The notes under the pieces are model-generated. The model made no database searches. It was not told the origin of the DNA and worked only from the letters and a program-made list of their open reading frames with translations. 64,000 nt of DNA, from NCBI RefSeq assembly GCF_000224335.1, contig NZ_AFXZ01000047.1:1-64000 (forward strand). Reading direction: 5' to 3'. The position numbers and the translations under genes are program-made. The DNA comes from Bizionia argentinensis JUB59 (GTDB taxonomy: Bacteria > Bacteroidota > Bacteroidia > Flavobacteriales > Flavobacteriaceae). Shown piece by piece: positions 46,915-54,501 of the stretch (positions are counted from its first letter, which is position 1; the number at the start of each line of letters is the position of its first letter).

Positions 46915-47919
46915 ATGACAATGAAAAGGTTTTTTTTAATAGCCGCTGTTGCCTTTTTTACGCAATTTGGACACGCTCAAGAGGGTTTGCCTGTTTATTC
47001 TGATTATTTAACAGATAATTATTATTTAATTCACCCGTCTATGGCTGGTGTTGCTAATTGTGCCAAAATCCGTATGACAGGTAGACAGCAATGGTTTGGA
47101 CATGAAAATGCTCCCAAGTTGTTAACCGTGAGTGCCAATGGTAGAATTGGCGATTCTAATTCTGGAATTGGTGCTATATTTTATACGGATAAAAACGGAT
47201 TTCATTCACAAAATGGTGCTTATTTAACCTATGCGCATCATTTATTGTTTTCTAGAAATGAAGTCGATTTAAATATGTTGTCTTTCGGTTTAAGTGTTGG
47301 AGCTATTCAATATAAACTGGATGAAACCGCTTTTTTAAATGAACTGCCTGATCGTCTTATTTCGGGTATCGCGCAAAGTTCAACTAATTTTAATATCGAT
47401 TTCGGATTTTCATATTTCTTATATAATTTCTACGCGCATGCTACGGTTAAAAACATGTTGAATAACGAAGGGATTAATAATGATATTGAAATCACTAATA
47501 ATTTAAGACGCTATTTGTTTTCTACCGGAATTGTTTTAGGCAAGTTTGGTAGCGAGTGGAGTTATGAGCCGTCAATAATGTTCCAATATAAAGATGCTAC
47601 TAAAGAATCTTCTATCGACATCAACGCTAAAGTGTATAAAGAAATGGATTTTGGTAAAGTTTGGGGTGGATTATCCTATCGTCGTAGTTTAGATGGAGCA
47701 GAGTTTAGGGAAACTAATGGTAGTATTTCAAGCCAGAAATTACAATATGTTTCACCATTGGTGGGTGTTACATTTGAAGAATTTATGGTGGCATATACGT
47801 ATTCATACCAATCGAATTCCGTAGTATTTAATAATGGTGGTTTTCATCAAATTACTTTAGGATATAATTTTGCTTGTAGAAAAGAGCGCTACCAATGCAA
47901 ATGTCCTGCGGTTAATTAA
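46915..47919 (+). CDS. PorP/SprF family type IX secretion outer-membrane protein
   Basis: A beta-barrel protein of 334 residues from the ATG at 46915; a second ATG at 46921 and a longer frame from 46885 are alternatives. The signal peptide ends FGHAQ. The PorP/SprF hallmark follows at once: LPVYSDYLTDNYYLIHPSMA and GVANCAKIRMTGRQQW. These proteins help secrete or anchor type B sorting-domain substrates, usually encoded just upstream. Here the upstream gene is unrelated and on the other strand, so it is an orphan copy. The end carries an unusual Cys-rich tail, CRKERYQCKCPAVN. Confidence 0.92.
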   Translation: MTMKRFFLIAAVAFFTQFGHAQEGLPVYSDYLTDNYYLIHPSMAGVANCAKIRMTGRQQWFGHENAPKLLTVSANGRIGDSNSGIGAIFYTDKNGFHSQNGAYLTYAHHLLFSRNEVDLNMLSFGLSVGAIQYKLDETAFLNELPDRLISGIAQSSTNFNIDFGFSYFLYNFYAHATVKNMLNNEGINNDIEITNNLRRYLFSTGIVLGKFGSEWSYEPSIMFQYKDATKESSIDINAKVYKEMDFGKVWGGLSYRRSLDGAEFRETNGSISSQKLQYVSPLVGVTFEEFMVAYTYSYQSNSVVFNNGGFHQITLGYNFACRKERYQCKCPAVN

Positions 47920-47942
47920 TAGAGAAGAAATAAATAATTTAG

Positions 47943-47969
47943 AAACTCGGAATAAATTTTCGAGTTTTT
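47943..47969 (+). terminator. Terminator after the PorP/SprF gene
   Basis: AAACTCG and CGAGTTT pair around an 11-nt partly paired loop, followed by a T-run. I see no clear element in the rest of the 231-bp gap up to 48150. Confidence 0.75.
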
Positions 47970-48150
47970 TTATACTGTTCAATTTCGTTTATAGAAAAAT
48001 ATGAATGCGTATTCAGTGCGTTTTCTTTCGTGAAAAGCCTTTTCGAGTTTGTATACGTATCATTTTGATAAGTAACCAGACTTAAATTCATAAAGGCACA
48101 TTTTATTTTACCGCAGAAAGTATGTAAGTTTATGCTAGCAAATAAGATAA

Positions 48151-50316
48151 ATGAAACTCTTAATAACTTTTATAATGTTTCTCTTTGTGTGTGTGATTCC
48201 ATATAGGGTTTTTTCACAGGAAACACCAACTTACAACAACCAGCAAACGCCTTCCTTTATTGTTCGAGGTTCGGTTTACGATGCCGAATTTCATAGAGCC
48301 ATTCCAAATGTAAATATTGAAGTTAGTGGAGGCGCTTATACAACTACTAATTTGTCTGGTGACTTCAGAATTCAAGTCAAAAAAGGCGATGAATTGGTTG
48401 TAAAACATAAAGATTTTAAAACTGTTTATTACACCGTAAAAGATAATAGTCGCATTAAGATTGAAGTTCGTGCTAATCAAGACGCTTCCCAAGCGCCAAA
48501 AAGAAATCGAGGTTTGTCGTTTCAAGCGGCTGTAGACTCTTCTAAATACTACTTGAAAACAGATATTGAAAAGAGTCTTCAATTTATTACTGAAGGGCTT
48601 TCTAAAAGTCAATCTACCAAGGATAAATCTGAAGTGTATACAGTACTGGGAGATATTTATGTGTACTGGAAACAATACGATTTAGCGATTTCCAATTATA
48701 GCATTAGTTTACAAAATTTGCCATTGGCAATTGTTCAATTAAAATTAGCCAAGGCTTATAGGTACAATAAAAACTACCAGGAAAGTCTCTCGATTTATAA
48801 GAGCATTACCGAAGACGAATTAAGCAATAGGCAGCATGTTTTTTTGCATGAAGGATTGGGAGACACTTACTACGCCATGCAAGACTTTCAAAAGGCTTTA
48901 AAAGCTTACAATGTGGCATTAGAAAAAGCAGTTAAACACCAAATGACACCTAAAAAAACCGATTTAACCTCTAAAATTGCACAAACTTATAGCGAATCTG
49001 GTAGTGAGAAAGAAGCCGGAGATTATTTTAATAATGCTATGGAATTGGCTTTAGAAGAAACCGAATCACGATCTGTTGAAGAGAAAGTGAAAGTGGCCGA
49101 TTTTAAAAATAGAAGTCAAAATTTTTCTGATGAAATTAAGCTCCGTAAACAAGCTATTCAGGATATTCAAGGCATTGAAATGGATTCTGCTATTGGTATT
49201 GAAAGCGCGCTAACGGTTCAGAAGCAAAATTATAAAATTGGAAATGCTTATTACTTAAAGAAGGATTATGATAGTGCAAAATCGTATTTAGAAAAAAGTA
49301 TAAATGAAGCTAACGCTAAAAATGATTTAGTCGTTGCTAAAGATGCCAAACGTAAACTATCCGAGGTGTATAGTAGCTCTGGGGAATATAATAAAGCTTT
49401 AGAAACCTATAAGGAGTATACAGATTTGGTGGAAACACTTTATATAAAAAAAGAACAAGAAATTATCCAAGCAGCGCGCTTTAGTAAAGAAATTGCTGAA
49501 AAGCAGAACCGTATTACTAGTTTGGAGTCCGAAAGACAATTATCAGAAAGTAAATATCAATTAACATCTGAACGCAACAAGCGTCAGCAGCTTATTATTT
49601 ATTCTTTAATCGGTGGATTACTGTTATTGCTGATAACCGCTTATTTTATGTATAAATACATTAAACAGCAACGTTTGGCTAATAATTTACTTGCTTTAAA
49701 GTCCTTGCGAAGTCAGATGAATCCACATTTTATTTTTAATGCTTTAAATTCGGTGAATAGCTTTATAGCTTCCAATGATGAACGAACGGCGAATCGGTAT
49801 TTGTCCGATTTCTCTCAACTTATGCGGTCTGTTTTAGAGAATAGTGAAGCAGATTTTATCCCTTTAGAAAAAGAAATCGCTTTATTGGAATTGTATACGA
49901 AGTTAGAACATTTTCGCTTTCAAGATAAATTCGATTACGAGATATCGGTTTCAAGTGAGGTAGTGGTTTCCGATTTTCAAATTCCACCAATGCTGTTACA
50001 ACCTTACATAGAAAACGCTGTGTGGCATGGTTTACGTTACAAAATTACCAAAGGTATATTAACCATAGCAATTGCTAAAAAAAGTGACACAGAGATTACC
50101 ATTACAATTTCAGATAATGGCATTGGCCGTGAACGTTCTAGAGCTTTAAAAACGGATAATCAGAAAAAGCATAGCTCGCAAGGCATGAGTAATATTAAAA
50201 AACGCGTGACTATTTTAAATGAAATGTATCAGGATAAAGTAGACGTTACTATTTCAGATTTTCAAGATTCGGAAGATACCGGAACACAGGTCTTGGTGAC
50301 TTTGAAAAAGGATTGA
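48151..50316 (+). CDS. LytS-type sensor histidine kinase with TPR region
   Basis: A 721-residue membrane kinase. After a signal peptide (ending YRVFSQ) comes a CarboxypepD_reg-like beta domain (about 35-105: FIVRGSVYDAEFHRAIPNVN). Several tetratricopeptide repeats follow (about 125-440), then a coiled coil (about 440-480) and one membrane helix (about 485-505). The cytoplasmic His_kinase domain has LRSQMNPHFIFNALNSVNSF with the phosphorylated His526, the N-box ENAVWHGLRY and the G-box DNGIGRERS. The response regulator follows after 64 bp and is surely its partner. The signal is unknown. Confidence 0.94.
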   Translation: MKLLITFIMFLFVCVIPYRVFSQETPTYNNQQTPSFIVRGSVYDAEFHRAIPNVNIEVSGGAYTTTNLSGDFRIQVKKGDELVVKHKDFKTVYYTVKDNSRIKIEVRANQDASQAPKRNRGLSFQAAVDSSKYYLKTDIEKSLQFITEGLSKSQSTKDKSEVYTVLGDIYVYWKQYDLAISNYSISLQNLPLAIVQLKLAKAYRYNKNYQESLSIYKSITEDELSNRQHVFLHEGLGDTYYAMQDFQKALKAYNVALEKAVKHQMTPKKTDLTSKIAQTYSESGSEKEAGDYFNNAMELALEETESRSVEEKVKVADFKNRSQNFSDEIKLRKQAIQDIQGIEMDSAIGIESALTVQKQNYKIGNAYYLKKDYDSAKSYLEKSINEANAKNDLVVAKDAKRKLSEVYSSSGEYNKALETYKEYTDLVETLYIKKEQEIIQAARFSKEIAEKQNRITSLESERQLSESKYQLTSERNKRQQLIIYSLIGGLLLLLITAYFMYKYIKQQRLANNLLALKSLRSQMNPHFIFNALNSVNSFIASNDERTANRYLSDFSQLMRSVLENSEADFIPLEKEIALLELYTKLEHFRFQDKFDYEISVSSEVVVSDFQIPPMLLQPYIENAVWHGLRYKITKGILTIAIAKKSDTEITITISDNGIGRERSRALKTDNQKKHSSQGMSNIKKRVTILNEMYQDKVDVTISDFQDSEDTGTQVLVTLKKD

Positions 50317-50354
50317 ATTTAAATCTTTAAAAAAGGTACTAATTATAAAGAGAG

Positions 50355-50374
50355 ATTCCTATGAAAGCAGGAAT
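50355..50374. repeat. 20-bp palindrome, copy C, before the lytTR gene
   Basis: ATTCCT and AGGAAT are perfect arms at the ends of a 20-bp element. It ends 6 bp before the regulator's ATG. Confidence 0.7.
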
Positions 50375-50380
50375 AAAAAT

Positions 50381-51115
50381 ATGAAACTAAAAGCTATAAT
50401 AGTAGAGGACGAACAAACGAGCCGCGATATTTTAAGAAATTATCTTACCAAATATTGTCCGAATATTGATGTTTTAGGTGAAGCTGAAAATGTAGAAGAG
50501 GCCTTAGTCTTAATAAGAAATAATGAACTTGATTTGGTGTTTTTGGATGTTGAAATGCCTTATGGCAATGCTTTCGATTTGTTAGAAAAAGTAGGTGATA
50601 TTAATTTTGAAACTATATTCGTTACCGCTTACAATCAATATGCTTTAGAAGCTTTGAATGCACATGCATCTTATTATTTAATGAAACCGATTTCTATAGA
50701 TGAACTCATTAAATCGGTTGATTATGTTACCGAAATAAGAAAGAAAGAATCCGCGCTTCAAGATCAAGTTCTGGTGCCGAAAATAAATGTGATTGCAGGA
50801 AAAATAACCATTCCACAGCAAGATGGTTTTGAGATCATTAACACAGCTGATATTTTATATTGCAAAGCTGATGATAATTACACCGAAATTTATCTTAATA
50901 ATGATAAAAGGAAAGTCGTGAGTAAAACCTTAAAGCACTTTGAAGATATATTAAAAGATGGTCATTTTTCAAGAGTTCATAAATCTTATTTAGTTAATGT
51001 CAATGAAATAGTAAAGTACGTAAAAGGGAAGGGTGGAAGTGTAGTGTTGAGTAATGGCAAACAAGTAAGTGTTTCAGCTTCTAGGAAATCGGATTTATTA
51101 GCTTTTTTTAAGTAA
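50381..51115 (+). CDS. LytTR-family response regulator
   Basis: A 244-residue DNA-binding regulator. The receiver domain (1-120) has the acidic pocket VEDEQTS, the phospho-acceptor Asp56 in LDLVFLDVEMP, the conserved Thr in FVTAYNQYALEAL and Lys in YYLMKPISIDEL. The LytTR DNA-binding domain (about 140-244) includes DILYCKADDNYTEIYL and HFSRVHKSYLVN. It pairs with the kinase upstream. A 20-bp palindrome sits on either side of the gene. Confidence 0.95.
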   Translation: MKLKAIIVEDEQTSRDILRNYLTKYCPNIDVLGEAENVEEALVLIRNNELDLVFLDVEMPYGNAFDLLEKVGDINFETIFVTAYNQYALEALNAHASYYLMKPISIDELIKSVDYVTEIRKKESALQDQVLVPKINVIAGKITIPQQDGFEIINTADILYCKADDNYTEIYLNNDKRKVVSKTLKHFEDILKDGHFSRVHKSYLVNVNEIVKYVKGKGGSVVLSNGKQVSVSASRKSDLLAFFK

Positions 51116-51118
51116 CTA

Positions 51119-51138
51119 ATTCCTGCGTAGGCAGAAAT
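51119..51138. repeat. 20-bp palindrome, copy D, after the lytTR gene
   Basis: ATTCCTGC and GCAGAAAT flank GTAG; the arms are identical to copy A at 14397. It starts 4 bp after the regulator's stop codon. Confidence 0.75.
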
Positions 51139-51201
51139 CTCATATGCTATTAAAAATATTACAATCAATCTAGCAAAGATCGTAACGCATTTATAACGTA
51201 G

Positions 51202-51275
51202 TGAGAAATCTATCAAGCTTAATTTCTCATCCTTTCAATTAGGTTTCTATTTAGCTTAACCTGACAATTTGAAAG
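51202..51275 (+). other. Two adjacent stem-loops in the gap after lytTR
   Basis: TGAGAAAT (51202-51209) pairs with ATTTCTCA (51222-51229). Just after, CTTTCAA (51232-51238) pairs with TTGAAAG (51269-51275), with an inner AGGTT/AACCT. No T-run follows, so they are not terminators. They occupy part of the 274-bp gap before the carbonic anhydrase gene. Confidence 0.45.
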
Positions 51276-51389
51276 CGCTCAATGTTAAGGAATCTTATTG
51301 AAGTTCTCAAAAACAATCCTTAAAAATAGCTTTACATTAGCAAAACATAAATTAAATTTCAAAACACAAATTTTCAAAAACATAAAATC

Positions 51390-51905
51390 ATGCCCATTAT
51401 AAAATCAGTAAACGGAAAATCACCGCAAATACCAGAAGATTGCTTTATAGCCGAAAATGCCACAATTGTTGGCGATGTTACCATGGGAGCAACTTGCAGT
51501 GTTTGGTTTAACGCTGTAATTAGAGGCGATGTGCACTTTATTAAAATGGGAAATAAGGTGAATATTCAAGATGGTGCTGTTATTCATGCTACGTATCAAA
51601 AATCGCCTACCACTATTGGGAACAACGTGTCTATTGGACATAATGCCATAGTACATGGTTGTACTATTCACGACAACGTTTTAATTGGAATGGGAAGTAT
51701 TGTAATGGACGATTGTATTATTGAGAGTAACAGTATTGTTGCTGCAGGTGCCGTTTTAACTAAAAACACGCACATTAAAACTGGTAGTATTTATGCGGGT
51801 GTACCTGCTAAAAAGGTAAAAGATATTAGTGAGGAGTTGATTTCTGGAGAAATACATCGAATTGCCGAAAACTACGTTGCGTATTCAAGTTGGTTTAAAG
51901 AATAG
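51390..51905 (+). CDS. Gamma-carbonic anhydrase family protein
   Basis: A 171-residue left-handed beta-helix trimer protein. Hexapeptide repeats run through most of the chain. The metal-binding region is visible in RGDVHFIKMGNKVNIQDGAVIHA and SIGHNAIVHGCTI, giving the three-histidine pattern of gamma-carbonic anhydrases (His in VIHA, IGHN and VHG). Related proteins (YrdA, PaaY, CaiE) have other roles, so enzymatic activity is not certain. It converges with murI; only 4 bp separate the two genes. Confidence 0.9.
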   Translation: MPIIKSVNGKSPQIPEDCFIAENATIVGDVTMGATCSVWFNAVIRGDVHFIKMGNKVNIQDGAVIHATYQKSPTTIGNNVSIGHNAIVHGCTIHDNVLIGMGSIVMDDCIIESNSIVAAGAVLTKNTHIKTGSIYAGVPAKKVKDISEELISGEIHRIAENYVAYSSWFKE

Positions 51906-51909
51906 ATAG

Positions 51910-52695
51910 CTAAAAGTCTAAATAGGAGATGTGATCTTTATAAGCATCGCCTAAAATTTGTGATATTACTTGTGTGTCTGCATTGGTGTAGAAATGCGTT
52001 TCTGGTTTTTTACCAGAAATATTCAATAGCTTGTTTTTATTTAAAATAAGCTCGGTTTGTTTGGCGACTGCTCGCCCAGAATCAATAATTTTAACCTCTT
52101 TCGGGAGTATTTTTAATAACTGCGGCATTAAATAGGGGTAATGCGTACAGCCTAATACCAAGTAATCAATATTAGCTTGTATCATAGGTTGTAAATATAG
52201 TTTAAGCAATGTGGTCATTTCAACCGAATCTAATTTTCCTGACTCAATGAGCTGGACAATACCTTCCCCTTCTTGTTCTATGACCCGAATCTTATCATTA
52301 TACAAATCTGTTGTTTGGTGAAATAATTCACTAGATAAGGTGCCTCGAGTAGCCAGTATGCCAATGGCTTTAGTTTTGGTGTTAAGGGCTGCAGGCTTAA
52401 TAGCAGGTTCTATACCAATAAGAGGGATGTTAAAGCGCTCTCGTAAAACTTTAATAGCACTAGTTGTGGCAGTATTACAAGCTACAACTATGAGTTTGCA
52501 GTTTTTCGAAATAAGATACTCTGTATTCTTAATACTTAACTCAATAATTTCTTGCTGCGTTTTAGTCCCGTATGGCGAGTTTTTACTATCGGCTAGATAC
52601 AAAGTATGCTCATTGGGCAAACGTAAATGTAGCTCATTCCAAATGGACGTGCCGCCAACACCAGAATCAAATATGCCAATAGGTTTTGTACTCAT
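51910..52695 (-). CDS. murI: Glutamate racemase
   Basis: MurI makes D-glutamate for peptidoglycan. It has 261 residues. The catalytic cysteines are in VACNTATTSA and LGCTHYPYL, and the N-terminal motif is GIFDSGVGGTSIWNEL with the catalytic Asp; ADSKNSPYGTK follows. The length is normal. It is the last gene of the minus-strand envelope block and is separated from ompH by a terminator, behind which lies a putative -7 box 4 bp from this start codon. Confidence 0.96.
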   Translation of the reverse strand: MSTKPIGIFDSGVGGTSIWNELHLRLPNEHTLYLADSKNSPYGTKTQQEIIELSIKNTEYLISKNCKLIVVACNTATTSAIKVLRERFNIPLIGIEPAIKPAALNTKTKAIGILATRGTLSSELFHQTTDLYNDKIRVIEQEGEGIVQLIESGKLDSVEMTTLLKLYLQPMIQANIDYLVLGCTHYPYLMPQLLKILPKEVKIIDSGRAVAKQTELILNKNKLLNISGKKPETHFYTNADTQVISQILGDAYKDHISYLDF

Positions 52696-52699
52696 ATAC

Positions 52700-52707
52700 C
52701 AAAAATA
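52700..52707 (-). promoter_or_regulatory. Putative murI -7 box next to the start codon
   Basis: TATTTTTG on the minus strand ends 4 bp before the murI ATG and continues from the terminator's T-run, the same layout as at 35447-35459. Confidence 0.4.
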
Positions 52708-52708
52708 A

Positions 52709-52735
52709 AAAAGCCACTTGATATAAGTGGCTTTT
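52709..52735 (-). terminator. Terminator after ompH
   Basis: AAAAGCCACTT pairs with AAGTGGCTTTT around a 5-nt loop. On the minus strand it ends in a T-run, 23 bp after the ompH stop. Confidence 0.88.
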
Positions 52736-52757
52736 TAAAGATTATTTTTAAGAAAGA

Positions 52758-53267
52758 TTAGATGCCTAATTGTTTCTTAACATCGTCTAATAGGTTTTTA
52801 CCGTCGGCCATGATAACACCACCACCTTGAGTAGAGTCTAAAACATATTTGAAACCTTGAGCTCTCGCTACTTTTAAAATAGCTGCTTTTGCTTTTTCAG
52901 TAATAGGCTTTAATAAGTCTACTTCTTTCTTTTGCATATCTTGTTGAGCAGTACTACGGTATTGTTGGATATTTTGTTCCATAGTTTGAACTTCAACCAT
53001 ACGCTTTTGGTTTTCTTCATCCGTTTTAGTACTCGCTTCAGCTTCGTATTGCTTCATTTTATTTTGATACTCAGTACCCATTGCTCTGATGTCAGCTTCA
53101 TAGGTTTTTCCAAGTTTTTCCATTTCAGATTGTGCTGTTGCCATTTCCGGCATAGATTTAATTAAGTCTTGGGTGTTAATGTGCGCAACTTTATCTTGAG
53201 CTTGAGTGAAACTTGTTGCTCCAATGAATAAGGCTGCTGCAAATAAAAGGGTCTTGAAATTTTTCAT
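52758..53267 (-). CDS. OmpH/Skp-family periplasmic chaperone, short copy
   Basis: A 169-residue periplasmic protein of the Skp/OmpH family that escorts outer-membrane proteins. The signal peptide ends TSFTQAQ. The mature start VAHINTQDLIKSMPEMATAQ is typical, followed by a long coiled-coil region (about 40-125) and the family's C-terminal strand (GFKYVLDSTQGGGVI). It is the second of two ompH genes downstream of bamA. Confidence 0.94.
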   Translation of the reverse strand: MKNFKTLLFAAALFIGATSFTQAQDKVAHINTQDLIKSMPEMATAQSEMEKLGKTYEADIRAMGTEYQNKMKQYEAEASTKTDEENQKRMVEVQTMEQNIQQYRSTAQQDMQKKEVDLLKPITEKAKAAILKVARAQGFKYVLDSTQGGGVIMADGKNLLDDVKKQLGI

Positions 53268-53323
53268 TTTAAAAATAGTATTAATGTGTGTTATAAATTT
53301 AATTTACTAATTGTTTTTCGCCA

Positions 53324-54340
53324 TCAATCGTCTTCAGGCGTTTCTTCATTTTTGTTATTCCTAGCGTTTTCACGCTCTTCTTTTGCACGTTGTCTTTCTA
53401 ATAAAATACGCTGTTTACGTTCTTCTAATTCTTGTTTTCTTTGATCGCGATCTTCTATTTTTTCTTGTCGGCGTTCTTCTGCTATTTGTTCCGGCGTTTT
53501 AGACTCTATATTACTCTGTTTTTTATTGTCTTGCTTTACAGTTGTTTCAACAGGCTCATCTTCGTCAGCATTTGTATCTTGATCGCGAGTATTTACGCGT
53601 TCTTCTCGTGCTGCATTCCTAGAATCGATAATACTATCCCGACGTTTTTGAGCAGCTAATTTACGCGCTTCACGCTCTTTTAAAATACCTTGTCTACGGC
53701 TGTCATCTTCCTTTTCTCTAGCCTCTTGCTCTTCGTTAACTTCTATAACTAGGTCCTCACTTTCTGCAGCGCGCTTTTCTGCTTTCGACGTGGCTTGAGT
53801 ACGTTTGGACGTTCTTGTTAAGCTTCTGATTACTTGTTCGCTAAAATCGTATCGTTTTGCTGAATAAAGCATCACGACATCGGCAGATTTGTCAAATACA
53901 AAATCGTACTTCTGTTTTTCTGCGATATCTTGAACTGCTGCAAAAATTTGATCTTGAATGGGTTGGATTAATTGTTTCTTTTGAATCATTAAGTCGCCAT
54001 TCGGACCAAAACGTTTTTGCTGATAATCTAGAATTTCAGTTTCTTCAAAAGTAATATCTTCCTCGCGCTCTGTAATCAGCTCTTTAGTTAAAAGTACTTT
54101 TTCATTACTTAAGTCTTTACGCTTTTGCTCAATACCTCCTAGTTGTTGCTCAATTTCACTTTTCCACTTTTGAACTTTCGATTCTAATTGTGAGGTTGCT
54201 TGTTGATATTCAGGTACGTTTTCAAGTATGTATTCTGTGTCTATATAACCGATTCTTACACCACGTTGTGCAAAACTGGATATGCTTAGCATGAATACGG
54301 TCGCCAATAAAAAAAGAACTTTTAATTGTATCTGTTTCAT
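53324..54340 (-). CDS. OmpH/Skp-family protein with long charged tail
   Basis: A 338-residue protein. Residues 1-25 are a signal peptide (ending ISSFAQ), and 26-180 form an Skp-like domain (RIGYIDTEYILENVPEYQQA and YDFVFDKSADVVMLYSAKRY). The remaining ~150 residues are a highly charged, probably disordered or helical tail, rich in Arg, Glu, Lys, Asp and Gln with several EERRQEK-type runs. Standard OmpH proteins end near residue 180. It lies between bamA and the second ompH gene and is presumably an outer-membrane protein chaperone. Confidence 0.92.
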   Translation of the reverse strand: MKQIQLKVLFLLATVFMLSISSFAQRGVRIGYIDTEYILENVPEYQQATSQLESKVQKWKSEIEQQLGGIEQKRKDLSNEKVLLTKELITEREEDITFEETEILDYQQKRFGPNGDLMIQKKQLIQPIQDQIFAAVQDIAEKQKYDFVFDKSADVVMLYSAKRYDFSEQVIRSLTRTSKRTQATSKAEKRAAESEDLVIEVNEEQEAREKEDDSRRQGILKEREARKLAAQKRRDSIIDSRNAAREERVNTRDQDTNADEDEPVETTVKQDNKKQSNIESKTPEQIAEERRQEKIEDRDQRKQELEERKQRILLERQRAKEERENARNNKNEETPEDD

Positions 54341-54501
54341 ATTTTATAATTTATGACATGTAAACTCTAAAACGACAGATATTTTAAATTATTCTATCCT
54401 TTTTTGAATTGCTGATTTCAAAATTAGGAATTTTAATTTGAAAACAATTTAAATCGGGATTTAAATAATTAATTATGTTAATAGAAAATACCGTGCCAAA
54501 C

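Noticed and set aside
48214-48675. 153-codon minus-strand frame in the kinase gene
   Set aside because: It is antisense to the signal, beta-domain and TPR start of the kinase; its composition is that of a reverse-strand shadow.
51999-52019. Perfect 8-bp hairpin in murI (TTTCTGGT/ACCAGAAA)
   Set aside because: It lies within codons of murI and has no T-run on either strand, so it is not a terminator for the convergent carbonic anhydrase gene.
52340-52708. 122-codon plus-strand frame opposite murI
   Set aside because: It is the antisense shadow of a well-conserved glutamate racemase; no promoter or domain is visible.
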